Notes: generated by a model from the letters alone, not told the origin. Counted from the first letter of the stretch, positions 9,056 through 18,852 are shown. The stretch: 64,000 bases of DNA from CAVZGO01 sp963774935 (GCA_963774935.1 CAVZGO010000001.1:62001-126000), one strand, 5' to 3'. Numbers and translations: made by a program.

Positions 9056-9685
9056 ATGGCGCGCTGGTTAAACCTCAAGCAATTTGGACGGCAGGCTAAT
9101 TCAGGTATAATGCTCCAGGGAATCACAGCCTTGACAACCTATCTTCGTAACCGGCTGCCTGACCGCAAGCAGTTTTTACCAGTCCTTTCGACGGTTGTCT
9201 TTATTGTCTTTAGCTGGGCGATTTATCATGCCTTTTACCAGGTACCAGGCTGGCTCTTTTATATGACTTTGCCTGGCGTGCTGGTATTATTTGCTTACAT
9301 CTTGGGCTTTGCGCTCATTGAGAGTCTGATGGTCAGCGCATTCCTTGCGGCATACTGTTTATTCTTGCCTGAACATTGGTTAAAGAGGTACTTTACAGCT
9401 CAGGGTTGCATATTAGCCATCCTGCTGGCCCTGATGACATACCTGTTGCGCAATAATTTCGATCGAATCCAAAAGCTGGAAGTATGGCAGATGGCAATCA
9501 TACCTCTGGCGATTTTCATAGGGATTGCTCTGGTCTCACCATTATTGGCAATATTATTCGAGCGCTTTCCAAAGCTGACCAGAATCATCGAAGGCATTGG
9601 CGAACGGCTGACCATCTTCAGTTATATCTATATCCCCTTAGGGATTCTTGGATGGCTGGTCGTGTTAATCCGTAATATCTTTTAG
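9056..9685 (+). CDS. Integral membrane protein of unknown function
   Basis: I do not recognise the family. The 209-residue protein has about six hydrophobic helices, with basic loops between them (LRNRLPDRKQ at the front). I chose ATG at 9056 because AAAAGGGA lies just upstream; a TTG at 9041 would add five residues. It ends three bases before the sulfatase-like gene, so the two are probably co-transcribed. Partnership with that gene in an envelope modification is possible but unproven. Confidence 0.65.
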   Translation: MARWLNLKQFGRQANSGIMLQGITALTTYLRNRLPDRKQFLPVLSTVVFIVFSWAIYHAFYQVPGWLFYMTLPGVLVLFAYILGFALIESLMVSAFLAAYCLFLPEHWLKRYFTAQGCILAILLALMTYLLRNNFDRIQKLEVWQMAIIPLAIFIGIALVSPLLAILFERFPKLTRIIEGIGERLTIFSYIYIPLGILGWLVVLIRNIF

Positions 9686-9688
9686 CAG

Positions 9689-11222
9689 ATGAAGACCATT
9701 CTCTCTCGTCGTGATTTCCTTCGCCTCGCCGGCACAGCATCCTTAATATCGTTAACACCTTCAGTGCGGCGTCTGACTCAAGAAAAATTCCAGGCTATTG
9801 ATCGTCCAAATATCATCATCATTTTGTTCGACGCCCTCTCCGCCCGGCATCTCTCCCTATATGGTTACCCCCGAAAAACGAGCCCCAACCTGGAACGCTT
9901 TGCTCAACGTGCCACGGTTTACCACCAGCACCATTCGGCAGCCAACTTCACTACTCCTTCCACAGCGAGCCTATTTACAGGTACTAATCCATATACCCAC
10001 CGAGTCTTTGCCATCAATGGCATGGTTCCGACTGGATCTCCGTCCATACAACATGCTCAGCACACTTGAGTCCGCTTATCCGGAAGCAGCCCTCGTGCAA
10101 AACATGTATGCTGACCTGATCCTGTACCAATTGCGGGAAAAGCTGGAGGTACATTATGGATCGACTGCATTTGCGTTGGGTGGGAAGACATTCTACGATC
10201 ACTGGTTTAAAAATGACGCTGTTTATGGTGCAAAAACCTACGACCAGTTCCTTTTCGACCCGAAAGAGACACCAGGCTCGTTATTCAGCGCATTGCCTTA
10301 CGACATATACCGCCAGGCACGAAAACGGGTTAATGAGGAAGCCTGGATCGCTGAATATCCTGAAGGACTACCTTATCTGGACTGGGTAAAGGTGAATTTT
10401 ACACTTGAGCAGGTGGTTGATGGCGCAATTACCATGCTCAATCGACTGATGGCGCCATTCTTCAGCTACCTCCATTTCATGCCGCCCCATTCACCGTACC
10501 GCCCGCGCAAAGAATTCGTGGGCATATTTGATGATGGCTGGAAGCCGGCGAAGAAATCTCCTCACCCACTTTCGGAACAGATACCTCAGGCAAAATTGAA
10601 CGAGCACCGGCGCGAGTATGATGAGTTTGTCGCCCATTTAGATGCAGAGTTTGGCCGATTGCTGGACGCAATGGATGCTTCGGGTTTGATGGAATCATCC
10701 TACGTGATTTTTACATCCGACCACGGTGAGTTATTCGAGCATGGTGAGTCCGGACATGTCACGCCGTTATTATTTGAGGAAATTGTCCATGTGCCACTGC
10801 TCATCCATGCACCTGGGCAGACGTCACGCCAGGATGTCCAGGTGCTGACCAGTAATATCGACATTTTTCCCACTCTGGCAGGAATTACGCATTTGCCAAC
10901 CCCCGAAACGCTTGAAGGTTTCATTCTGCCCGGTCTGGGCTTACCAGAGCCGCTCTCTGACCGCCCTGTATGGATCACTGAGGCAAAGGAAAATTCTCCG
11001 CGAGCGCCGCTGACCCAGGCCAGCATGGCGCTGATCCGCTGGCCTTATAAGTACGTCAGTTATTGGGGTTACCCGCAGGGAGATTTTGAAGAATTTTATG
11101 ATTTGGAAAATGATCCGGAAGAGACCGAAAACCTGGTCGATGCTCACCCTATGGTGAAGGAATATCGCTTAGAAATGACGCAAAAACGCCAGGAGGTGGA
11201 TGCACCTTACCAGGATAGCTGA
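9689..11222 (+). pseudogene. Sulfatase-like (alkaline phosphatase superfamily) protein, frameshifted
   Basis: Two overlapping frames encode the halves of one protein of about 510 residues. The first half starts at 9689 with a twin-arginine signal (SRRDFLRLAG), the metal-binding PNIIIILFDAL and the nucleophile region NFTTPSTASLFTG, and then runs into a stop at 10067-10069. The second half, in the next frame, continues the homology from LRPYNMLST through FTSDHGELFEHGESGH to EEFYDLENDPEETENL. Skipping one base near 10037 joins them cleanly, so an extra base is present. The nucleophile position is Thr, not the Cys or Ser of sulfatase motif CxPSR, and the Arg is missing. This suggests a phosphotransferase- or phosphatase-type member rather than a sulfatase. 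It could be a sequencing indel rather than decay. Confidence 0.8.
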
Positions 11223-11307
11223 TGTGATATGATTGAATCAATCGCAAGAAAAATCAATAAAGATACTACAAGAGAATATGCTCCAATTCTTCAAAGGGAG
11301 TTTCGTA

Positions 11308-12021
11308 ATGTCTGAGATCAATCCTTCCCAGTCTGTTGAAAAAAAGATTGTCATTAAGAAAAATGGTCCCTATGTTGTGCACGGTGGTATCCCGTTGGTA
11401 CGTAAGGAACAGGTGGTTACTGCTGAAGGTGAGCCAATCACCTGGAAGGTAACGCAGCAGTTCGAGACCGAGCAGCCCTATTACCTCTGCCGCTGCGGTA
11501 ATTCCAGCGAAAAGCCATTCTGTAATGGCTCGCATAAACGGACTGGATTCGATGGCACTGAGAATGCAGATTTTCATCTATCGTCCGCTCGTCAAAATAC
11601 GTTACCCGGAAGTGAAGATATTATCGTCAAGCGAGATGGCTACTTGTGCATGGATGCCGGTTTTTGTGCCAACCGCCTGACAGGTATTCCACGTATGATG
11701 GCTTCAGCCAGCGATACCAACGTTCGCTCACAAATCATTGCAATGGTCGAAAGATGCCCTTCTGGGTCATATACCTACCGGATGCCCGGAGATGATGTCG
11801 ACATCGAACCAGACCTGCCAGTTCAGATCGCGGTCGTCACTGAAATGACATCTGAAGGGCCGATTATGGGACCACTATGGGTAACGGGAAATATTCGCAT
11901 TGAGCGCTCAGATGGCCAACCATTAGAGTCTCGCAACCGGGTGACTTTATGCCGCTGCGGGCTATCAAGCATTAAACCGCTCTGCGATGGTGAGCACCGC
12001 CGGATGAATGTGAAAGAGTAA
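11308..12021 (+). CDS. CDGSH iron-sulfur protein with two CDGSH motifs and a central Fe-S domain
   Basis: The 237-residue protein carries two CDGSH-type [2Fe-2S] motifs: LCRCGNSSEKPFCNGSH near residue 65 and LCRCGLSSIKPLCDGEH near the end. Each has the 3-Cys, 1-His spacing except that the second ends in a His after DGE. Between them, CMDAGFCANRL and VERCPSGSY match the divergent 4Fe-4S mono-cluster domain (Fer4_19). The role is probably redox or electron transfer in the cytoplasm. I chose ATG at 11308 because AAAGGGAG lies seven bases upstream. An upstream TTG at 11233 would add a poorly conserved stretch. It converges with the lipoprotein gene. Confidence 0.85.
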   Translation: MSEINPSQSVEKKIVIKKNGPYVVHGGIPLVRKEQVVTAEGEPITWKVTQQFETEQPYYLCRCGNSSEKPFCNGSHKRTGFDGTENADFHLSSARQNTLPGSEDIIVKRDGYLCMDAGFCANRLTGIPRMMASASDTNVRSQIIAMVERCPSGSYTYRMPGDDVDIEPDLPVQIAVVTEMTSEGPIMGPLWVTGNIRIERSDGQPLESRNRVTLCRCGLSSIKPLCDGEHRRMNVKE

Positions 12022-12034
12022 GGCGCTCCAGCTC

Positions 12035-12799
12035 CTAAGGCCAGTCAATCGTCACGTAAGCTGTATAGCCGTGTTTTTCGACCCCCCATAACCGTCCTGA
12101 CGAAGCCTGGTTGCAACCTTGACCATCGATGGTAACGTAATAGGTCTCATTGGTGTGCACGGTTTCGGTGACCAACCTCCCGTTCTGGCAGGTCGTGAGT
12201 TCCAACATATAGCCTCGGAAGTCGTCCTCTGTAAACGGAATTGGGCTCCATGAGATGACCACCTGGTCGCCTTCGCGCTCAGCATCGACATCCTTCGGGG
12301 GTCCATATAATGTTGAATAAGGCAGCTTTGAGCTGACTTCAGGAAGTTTACTCATATCGCCCTGGACTGTGACCACTGAAGCAGCCACCCAACAATGGCG
12401 GTCCAGATCCTTGGGTTGGATCCACAGCCAGGTGCCGCTAGCATTGCGCCCATCGACCTGCCCTTGATCACCCGGATGCAGATCAGCTGAATGCAGGTAC
12501 GCAGTCCCAGGACCATAACGGCAGTGCGCCAGCAAATTAACCGTTGCCACTGGAGCCGAAGGTGTGGGGGTATAGGAAGGTGTCGGTGTCGCTGGGACTA
12601 CTGTGGGGCTGGGTGTGCTGGTAGGTGTACTCGGGATGGGTGTTGGTGATGGAGATGCAGTAGGTGTCGGCTGCTCGACGGTAGTTATGGCAGCTGTTTG
12701 TGTCGGCAGCACCGTTGTTGTTGGCTCTTGTTGGGGCTGAACCAAACTGCAGGCTGAAAGCAGAATCATTAAAGCCAGGAGAAATATTGCTGTTCGCAT
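12035..12799 (-). CDS. Lipoprotein with Pro/Thr-rich linker and SH3-like domain
   Basis: The 254-residue protein has a lipoprotein signal with lipobox LLSAC (Cys at residue 17). A Pro/Thr/Ser linker rich in PTPTPS-like units follows, to about residue 85. Next is a bacterial SH3-like segment (LLAHCRYGPGTAYLHSADL through TWLWIQPKDLDRHCWV). A C-terminal beta domain (VVISWSPIPFTEDDFRGYML) resembles a fibronectin type III fold. It is probably an outer-surface lipoprotein; this pattern of domains is common in Anaerolineae, but no specific function can be assigned. Confidence 0.75.
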   Translation of the reverse strand: MRTAIFLLALMILLSACSLVQPQQEPTTTVLPTQTAAITTVEQPTPTASPSPTPIPSTPTSTPSPTVVPATPTPSYTPTPSAPVATVNLLAHCRYGPGTAYLHSADLHPGDQGQVDGRNASGTWLWIQPKDLDRHCWVAASVVTVQGDMSKLPEVSSKLPYSTLYGPPKDVDAEREGDQVVISWSPIPFTEDDFRGYMLELTTCQNGRLVTETVHTNETYYVTIDGQGCNQASSGRLWGVEKHGYTAYVTIDWP

Positions 12800-12932
12800 A
12801 CCTGGAATTATACTGTCAGGTAGAAACCCAAAATGAGCTACAGGTTAGCTACAGAGATTTTCATATCCTGCATTAATCTAGCGGGGCAATTGTCATACGG
12901 GCAGAGATATCCAATCCTGTGGAAATGCATTC

Positions 12933-15296
12933 CTAGAATTCTTGATGCTCGGTGCGGGCGATGATTTCATCCTGCAGCGCCTGGCTCAGATCGCAAAAGT
13001 AATCGCTGTAACCGGCAACACGCACGATCAAGTCTCGATGCTGCTCGGGATATTTCTGTGCATGACGAAGCGTGGCAACATCCACGACATTAAACTGGAT
13101 GTGATGACCATCCAGCCGGAAGTAGGTGCGTACAAGCTGAACCAGCTTATCCAGGGCTTCATCGCTAGCGAGCAATTGAGGAGTGAATTTTTGATTTAAT
13201 AACGTGCCCCCGGTTCTCGCATGATCCATTTTTGCCGCCGAACGGATAACGGCAGTTGGGCCGCAGCGATCAGCACCCTGAACGGGTGAAATACCTTCAG
13301 ATAGGGGTGTAAATGCTTTGCGACCATCGCTGGTTGCGCCGATTACAGAGCCAAAATATACATGGCAGGTGGTGGGCAGCATGTTGATATGGTAAGTGCC
13401 GCCGCGCGTGTTAGGGCGCCCGTCAATCGCTTCAAAGAAGGTATTGAAGACGCGCAGCATTAAGCTGTCAGCCGCATCATCATCATTGCCATAACGGGGA
13501 GTGCGGTTTAGCAGCATCTGTCGCTCGCGCTCGTAACCAGCGAAGTCAGCACGCAGACACGCCAGTAGAGCATCCAAGCTCAGATTGTGCTGGTCGAAAA
13601 CGTGAAACCGAATAGCGGACAGTGCATCCGTTATTGTGCCAATCCCAACGCCTTGAACGTAGGTGGTATCGTAACGCGGGCCACCGTCATGATAATCACG
13701 CCCTTTCTTGATGCAGTCATCTGTTAAAACAGAGAGAAATGGCGCGGGCATGTATGCGGCGTATAATCGCTCAATGATATTGTTACCGCGCAGCTTGATC
13801 TCAATGAAATACCTCATTTGAGTGACGAAGGCAGTAAATAACTCATCGAACGAGGTCATGTTGAGCGGATCACCTGTTTTTGGACCGAGCTGTTTCCCCG
13901 TACGGGGATCTACTCCATTATTCAGCGCCAGCTCCAGCATCTTGGGCAGGTTGAAATAACCACACAGGATGTAAGCTTCTTTTCCAAAAGCGCCAACTTC
14001 GACACAGCCACTGGAGCCTCCATTACGGGCATCCTCTACAGTTTTTCCCATCCGCACCAGCTCCTGCACGATCAAATCGGCGTTGAAAACGGATGGCTGG
14101 CCAAAGCCAGTGCGAATAATCTTGCCTGCTCGCTTAATGAAACGATCCGGGTTTTTCCGGCTGACCTGGATGGAGCTGCTTGGCTGCAGCAGTCGCATCT
14201 CTTCAATGACATCCAAAATCAGGTAGGTGACATCGTTGACTCCATCCGAGCCGTCGGACATGATTCCACCGGTGTTGATTTGAGCAAAATCGGTATAAGT
14301 TCCGCTTTCGGCAGCCGTGACGCCAACTTTCGGAGGCGCAGGCTGGTTATTAAATTTGATCCAAAAACACTGCAGCAGCTCTTCAGCCTGGGCTGGTGTG
14401 AGTGTGCCATCCGCCAGTCCCTGGCTGTAAAACGGCATGAGATGGCGGTCCAAATGTCCAGGACAGTATGCATCCCAGGTATTTAATTCCGAAGTGACGC
14501 CAAGATGCACAAACCAATAGGCTTGCAGCGCCTCCCAGAAATTCCGCGGCGCGTGGGCAGGGACGTGTTCGCAGATTTCAGCAATTCGAAGAAGCTCACT
14601 TTTGCGTTGCGAATCAGCTTCGTCAACCGCTATTTTTCTTGCCAGCTCAGCATGGCGCTGGGCGAAGCGGATCACCGCACTGGCGGCTATACGCATAGCT
14701 TTTAGCTGCTCCCCTTTTGCGTAGGCGTTCGAGTCATGGATGTAATCGAGCCCCGCCAGGCTGGCATCGATTTCTGCCTGGAAATCGAGCAGCCCCTTTC
14801 TATAAATCTTGTCGTCTAAAACGGTATGTCCCGGGGCGCGCTGCTCCATGAATTCGGTAAAAATGCCAGCGTCGTAGGCTGCAAGCCAATCTTCATCCAT
14901 CTCAGCAAAGAGACGTTCTCGAATCGATTTCCCACCCCAGAATGGGATAATTTCTTTTTCATAAATAGCCCGGGTTTCTGAGTTCACTTTAAATGGGATT
15001 TTCTCACGTCGATCCAATATTTCCAGGTCAGACAGGGTGTGACAGCACAGCTCAGGGTAAGTGGGCGTAGCCTTAGGCGCAGGTCCTTTCTCCCCCACGA
15101 TCAACTCTCCGTTACCGATGTATATCGTGCGGTGCTCCATCAGATACTGGAAGGTCAAGGCGCGACGCATTGGTGAGGACATCAAGCCATCGAATTTACG
15201 ATATGCTTCAGTGACAAGCCTGGCGCGCTCAGGTGAAATCGTCGGGATTGCGTCCAGGCTCTGCTGGCGGAGTTGGAATACACGTGGGGATATCAT
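12933..15296 (-). CDS. hypD: Glycyl radical dehydratase, HypD-like (trans-4-hydroxy-L-proline dehydratase)
   Basis: HypD is an oxygen-sensitive glycyl radical enzyme that dehydrates trans-4-hydroxy-L-proline to pyrroline-5-carboxylate. The 787-residue protein matches the Clostridioides HypD layout and length. The thiyl-radical Cys and general-base Glu lie in GGSSGCVEVGAFGKE, and the glycyl radical loop is RVAGYSDYF with Gly at about residue 762. Segments FMEQRAPGHTV, IKFNNQPAPPKVG, PTTCHVYFG and DGHHIQFNV also fit HypD. I chose ATG at 15296: AGGAGG lies eight bases upstream, while the ATG at 15338 overlaps the activase. The activase gene directly precedes it. HypD operons often hold proC, which is absent here, so a related substrate cannot be excluded. 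Confidence 0.85.
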   Translation of the reverse strand: MISPRVFQLRQQSLDAIPTISPERARLVTEAYRKFDGLMSSPMRRALTFQYLMEHRTIYIGNGELIVGEKGPAPKATPTYPELCCHTLSDLEILDRREKIPFKVNSETRAIYEKEIIPFWGGKSIRERLFAEMDEDWLAAYDAGIFTEFMEQRAPGHTVLDDKIYRKGLLDFQAEIDASLAGLDYIHDSNAYAKGEQLKAMRIAASAVIRFAQRHAELARKIAVDEADSQRKSELLRIAEICEHVPAHAPRNFWEALQAYWFVHLGVTSELNTWDAYCPGHLDRHLMPFYSQGLADGTLTPAQAEELLQCFWIKFNNQPAPPKVGVTAAESGTYTDFAQINTGGIMSDGSDGVNDVTYLILDVIEEMRLLQPSSSIQVSRKNPDRFIKRAGKIIRTGFGQPSVFNADLIVQELVRMGKTVEDARNGGSSGCVEVGAFGKEAYILCGYFNLPKMLELALNNGVDPRTGKQLGPKTGDPLNMTSFDELFTAFVTQMRYFIEIKLRGNNIIERLYAAYMPAPFLSVLTDDCIKKGRDYHDGGPRYDTTYVQGVGIGTITDALSAIRFHVFDQHNLSLDALLACLRADFAGYERERQMLLNRTPRYGNDDDAADSLMLRVFNTFFEAIDGRPNTRGGTYHINMLPTTCHVYFGSVIGATSDGRKAFTPLSEGISPVQGADRCGPTAVIRSAAKMDHARTGGTLLNQKFTPQLLASDEALDKLVQLVRTYFRLDGHHIQFNVVDVATLRHAQKYPEQHRDLIVRVAGYSDYFCDLSQALQDEIIARTEHQEF

Positions 15297-15312
15297 CGGC
15301 TTGTCCTCCTGA

Positions 15313-16218
15313 TCAACCGATTTGGACGGGCAGATCAAACCTACTCAAGGTATGAGCGGCTGATGCCATCTGTTCAGCCGTGGGCGGGTGTGTTTCCTGA
15401 AGAAGGTAAGGCAGCCCAAGGCGGTAATATTTATCGAGATGGATGCGGTGATAGGGCAACAGCTCCAACCGCTCTAATCCAGGCAGCTCAGAGGCGAACC
15501 TGGCCAGCTCAAGCAGGTTCACCTGGTCGTCGTTGACTCCCGGGATGATTGGAATTCGCAAGTGGATATTTTGTCTGTGCTCTGACAGGCTGCGCAGGTT
15601 AGCTAAGATTAATGCGTTGGATACCCCGGTATACTGCCTGTGACGTTCGGGATCCATCACCTTTAGGTCATATAACCACAAGTTGACATCCGGGAGCAAC
15701 CTCTCAATGACCGACCAGGAAGCGTAACCACAGGTATCGATCGTCGTGTGGATGCCATTCTCCCGGCAGGCATGAAGCAGCGACTGTGTAAAACCAGCCT
15801 GGACCAGTGGTTCTCCCCCACTCAGCGTGACCCCGCCCCCTGATTCATCATAGAATGGGGTATCGCGCAATAACTGTGGCATTACCTGGTCTACGGTCAA
15901 GCGCTGACCCAGCTGCTGGCGGGCACCCGAGTAGCAAGATTCGATGCATGTCCCGCAACGCTGGCAGAGCTCCCAATGGGTGACTGGTTGATTGCTATCC
16001 CAGGTGATGGCTCCTTCAGGGCAAATCTCCACACAGGAACCGCATTGGATGCAGCGGTTTTCAAAAACCATCATATCCACCCTGCTGCCCTGACCTTCTG
16101 GATTATGGCACCACCAGCAGCGCAACGGGCAGCCTTTGAGGAAAACCACACTGCGGATGCCAGGGCCGTCGTGAATCGAGTAGCGACGGATGTCGAATAC
16201 CAAACCAGTAAGAGTCAT
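15313..16218 (-). CDS. Glycyl-radical-enzyme activating protein (radical SAM)
   Basis: This enzyme installs the glycyl radical on its partner dehydratase, using S-adenosylmethionine. The protein of about 301 residues has the radical SAM motif in GCPLRCWWCHNPE (CX3CX2C). Two ferredoxin-type 4Fe-4S sites follow (CIQCGSCVEICPEGAI and CQRCGTCIESCYSGA), the layout of activases for the dehydratase-type glycyl radical enzymes. TLSGGEPL is the SAM-binding region. I chose ATG at 16218 over the in-frame TTG at 16239. It ends 16 bases before the hypD-like gene, so the two form an operon, and this is the obvious partner. Confidence 0.92.
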   Translation of the reverse strand: MTLTGLVFDIRRYSIHDGPGIRSVVFLKGCPLRCWWCHNPEGQGSRVDMMVFENRCIQCGSCVEICPEGAITWDSNQPVTHWELCQRCGTCIESCYSGARQQLGQRLTVDQVMPQLLRDTPFYDESGGGVTLSGGEPLVQAGFTQSLLHACRENGIHTTIDTCGYASWSVIERLLPDVNLWLYDLKVMDPERHRQYTGVSNALILANLRSLSEHRQNIHLRIPIIPGVNDDQVNLLELARFASELPGLERLELLPYHRIHLDKYYRLGLPYLLQETHPPTAEQMASAAHTLSRFDLPVQIG

Positions 16219-16308
16219 ACCATCGCCAGTATACCGCAATTCATGATCAGGGCACTTCGTTTCGTTAATCGACGCTCATCCCGTCGTGTATCTCTCTACG
16301 TCTGGGTA

Positions 16309-18075
16309 TTAATCAGAATCGCCCGCTAAGACAGGTTCCAATTCACGCTGCACGAAGTATAACCGGCGGTACAACCCGTCTTCCAGGTGCAACAGCTCCT
16401 CGTGCGTGCCTGCTTCTCGAATAGTTTTATCCTCCAGGACAATAATTTGATCGGCGCTGCGCACGGTTGAAAGCCGATGCGCAATGATGATTGTGGTTCG
16501 ACCGACCATCAATCGCTCCAATGCCTGTTGGATAAGCAGCTCGGTTTCTGTGTCTACCGAGGAGGTCGCCTCGTCGAGAATCAAGATAGGGGCGTCTTTC
16601 AGCACGGCGCGAGCGATTGAGAGGCGCTGTTTCTGCCCGCCTGAGAGTTTTATCCCGCGCTCACCGATCATGGTGTCGTAACCGTCCGGGAGCTGGCTGA
16701 TAAATTCATGGGCATTGGCTGTTTTTGCTGCAGCAATCATCTCCGCTTCCGTTGCGTCCGGTCGACCGAAAAGGATATTCTCTCGTACAGTGCCAAAGAA
16801 TAAAAAGACATCTTGAAGTACGATGCTAATTTGTTGGCGCAGGCTCTCCAGCGTGTAAGCAGTTATCTCGCGTCCATCCAGGTGAATTTCACCCTCACTG
16901 ACATCATAAAACCGGGGTATCAGGCTCACCAGGGTGGATTTACCGACCCCGGTTGGCCCCACCAATGCAGTGACCGATTGCGCTGGGATCTTCAGGCTGA
17001 TATCCTCCAACACCAGGTTATCCGAGGTATATGCAAAGCTCACCCGTCTGAATTGAATTTCACCTTGTGCACGTGCTGGAAAAGTCACTGCTCCGGGGGC
17101 GTTGTGAGGCTCCTCCCCTTCCGCAAGTAGTCCCGCCACCCGGTCAGAACCTGCCAAGGATGATTGCACCGCTTCCCAGGCGCCGCTCAGGTTTCGAACT
17201 GGCGTGTAGAACATCTCAAGATACAGAAAAAATGCAACCAGATCGGAAATCGGAAGGGTTCCATTCAGCGCGAGATAACCGCCAAAAAAGATCACGATCA
17301 GCGTGCCTAGAGAGGATGTGAAATCTACAAATGGCTGGAAAGTTGCCATCAATTTCAAAGCTTTTAGCAGCGATTGCCGGTAGCTGTCAATTCGTTGCTG
17401 GATACGCAGTGCCTCATCTTCCTCACGGGTAAATGCTTTAATCTCGCGAATCCCGGACAGATTATCATTCAGCATGGCGTTCAAATCACCCAATTCTTTC
17501 TGGCGCCGGCGGAAAGCTGGCCGAACATAGCGTGCATAGACCCGCAAGGAGAGAATGACCAGCGGAATGGGAATAATGCTCAAAAGGGTGAGCTGCCAGT
17601 TTAAGCTCATCAAAACAATGGTCACGGCAATAAAAGTGATAACGTTGACCACCACATCTGGGATTGCATGAGAGATCAACTGCTCAAACAGGTCGGTGTC
17701 ATTGACCACATTCGACATTAATTGGCCCACTTGTTTGTCTTCATAGAACCTTAACGACAGGCGCTGCATATGCTCGTAAATATACTTTCGCACATCGGCA
17801 ACCACGCCCCAACCAGCGATGTGAGCCTGGTAAGAACGAAGGAATTGCAGCACTGCCCGTGCGCAGTAAACAAAAAAGGCGATCACGGTCAAGCGGACCA
17901 CCGAATCCATAGATTCGAGTGTTGCAATAGGGTCTGTAATCGTTGCCACCAGGGTTTTTATGATCCACGGGATGATCAACTGCGCTCCAACCAATAACAG
18001 CATGCTGGCCATGGTGATACCCAGGGCAACTTTATATTTTCTGGCGTACTTAAAGATCAGTTGAAAAGGTTTCAA
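16309..18075 (-). CDS. ABC transporter, fused permease and ATP-binding protein (exporter type)
   Basis: The 588-residue half-transporter has an N-terminal six-helix membrane domain (about residues 15-300) with the coupling-helix region NLSGIREIKAFTREE. The ATPase domain follows with Walker A GPTGVGKST, Q-loop VLQDVFLF, signature LSGGQKQR, Walker B ILILDEATSSVD and the switch His in AHRLSTV. All catalytic parts are intact, so it should work as a homodimer. The family is the lipid A/multidrug exporter group (MsbA-like); the cargo is unknown. The gene lies 90 bases upstream of the activase and downstream of a strong leftward terminator. Confidence 0.93.
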   Translation of the reverse strand: MKPFQLIFKYARKYKVALGITMASMLLLVGAQLIIPWIIKTLVATITDPIATLESMDSVVRLTVIAFFVYCARAVLQFLRSYQAHIAGWGVVADVRKYIYEHMQRLSLRFYEDKQVGQLMSNVVNDTDLFEQLISHAIPDVVVNVITFIAVTIVLMSLNWQLTLLSIIPIPLVILSLRVYARYVRPAFRRRQKELGDLNAMLNDNLSGIREIKAFTREEDEALRIQQRIDSYRQSLLKALKLMATFQPFVDFTSSLGTLIVIFFGGYLALNGTLPISDLVAFFLYLEMFYTPVRNLSGAWEAVQSSLAGSDRVAGLLAEGEEPHNAPGAVTFPARAQGEIQFRRVSFAYTSDNLVLEDISLKIPAQSVTALVGPTGVGKSTLVSLIPRFYDVSEGEIHLDGREITAYTLESLRQQISIVLQDVFLFFGTVRENILFGRPDATEAEMIAAAKTANAHEFISQLPDGYDTMIGERGIKLSGGQKQRLSIARAVLKDAPILILDEATSSVDTETELLIQQALERLMVGRTTIIIAHRLSTVRSADQIIVLEDKTIREAGTHEELLHLEDGLYRRLYFVQRELEPVLAGDSD

Positions 18076-18142
18076 AGCTTGAATTCTCCAGTGACTTGAG
18101 GAAGGTACTGATAATTATAACGAAGGTAATGGATTGTTGAGA

Positions 18143-18179
18143 AAAACAAAAAATCCGGGTAGACCGGATTTTTTGTTTT
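18143..18179 (-). terminator. Intrinsic terminator after yccF
   Basis: A perfect 16-bp stem pairs 18143-18158 with 18164-18179 around a five-base loop. A-rich and T-rich arms let it work in both directions. It lies 21 bases beyond the yccF stop on the leftward strand. Confidence 0.88.
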
Positions 18180-18199
18180 GTTATTCACTGTACCGATAA

Positions 18200-18646
18200 T
18201 TAATAGCGTTTTAGCGTGGTGACTGCAGGCGCCATTCGGAACATGAGCAAGCCAAGTGGTAGCCCAATGATGGTCAGGCACAAGATGTAGGCGAGGATCA
18301 TCCATATCAGGCTGAACCAAAAACCGACCAGCACGAAATAAAGCGCCCTAAGAAACCAATTGATTTGCTGCACGGCTCGCTGGGTAGTCACATTTCCATC
18401 CGGCGTGCTCGTTATTACCGTTTCGCTGCTTGGCGGATGAAGAATAAGCAGGAAAGGAATGTTATTCAAGATGAACAAGCCGAGCGGTAAGCCAATGATG
18501 GTGATATTCATCAACCAGGCAAAGAGGGTTGCCAGCCCACCGATCCACCATCCAAAAAATATGAACCACAAACCGGACACTAAACAACCAGGACTATTGC
18601 TCGTCTTTTGGATGGTGACGTTTGAAATTTCATTTGAGTCAGACAC
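18200..18646 (-). CDS. yccF: YccF-family membrane protein
   Basis: The 148-residue protein contains the internally repeated YccF domain. The two copies each read like TIIGLPLGL (near residues 50 and 128), preceded by Trp-rich helices WFIFFGWWIGG and FVLVGFWFSLIW. About four hydrophobic segments indicate an inner-membrane protein; the family's function is not established. The start is GTG at 18646 with CAGGAG about eight bases upstream. It is a single gene, closed by the terminator at 18143-18179. The ISAs1 element sits 154 bases upstream, in the region that would hold its promoter. Confidence 0.87.
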   Translation of the reverse strand: MSDSNEISNVTIQKTSNSPGCLVSGLWFIFFGWWIGGLATLFAWLMNITIIGLPLGLFILNNIPFLLILHPPSSETVITSTPDGNVTTQRAVQQINWFLRALYFVLVGFWFSLIWMILAYILCLTIIGLPLGLLMFRMAPAVTTLKRY

Positions 18647-18790
18647 TATTTACACTCCTGTTCATATCCTGACAGCCGGCTGTATATCCAGTTGGAATAT
18701 CAGCCTCTAAACCGTCGATACAATCTACGCACCTGGTGAAGAAAAGTTACATTATTTGTCAGACGCGGAGAATAATATCCATCAGAGTGC

Positions 18791-18800
18791 AGGCTCTAAA
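18791..18800. repeat. Left target-site duplication of the insertion sequence
   Basis: The ten bases AGGCTCTAAA directly left of the element are repeated exactly at 20103-20112 on its right. This is the mark of transposition. Confidence 0.92.
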
Positions 18801-18815
18801 CACGGCTTTCACAAG
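18801..18815 (+). repeat. Left terminal inverted repeat of the insertion sequence
   Basis: CACGGCTTTCACAAG is the exact reverse complement of 20088-20102. Confidence 0.95.
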
Positions 18816-18820
18816 GTAGG

Positions 18821-18852
18821 TTGACAAAATAAGCGGTCTTCTTCGGTATACT
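18821..18852 (+). promoter_or_regulatory. Candidate transposase promoter
   Basis: A consensus -35 TTGACA (18821-18826) and a -10 TATACT (18847-18852) lie just inside the left end of the element. The spacer of 20 bases is longer than ideal, which may keep expression low. Confidence 0.5.
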
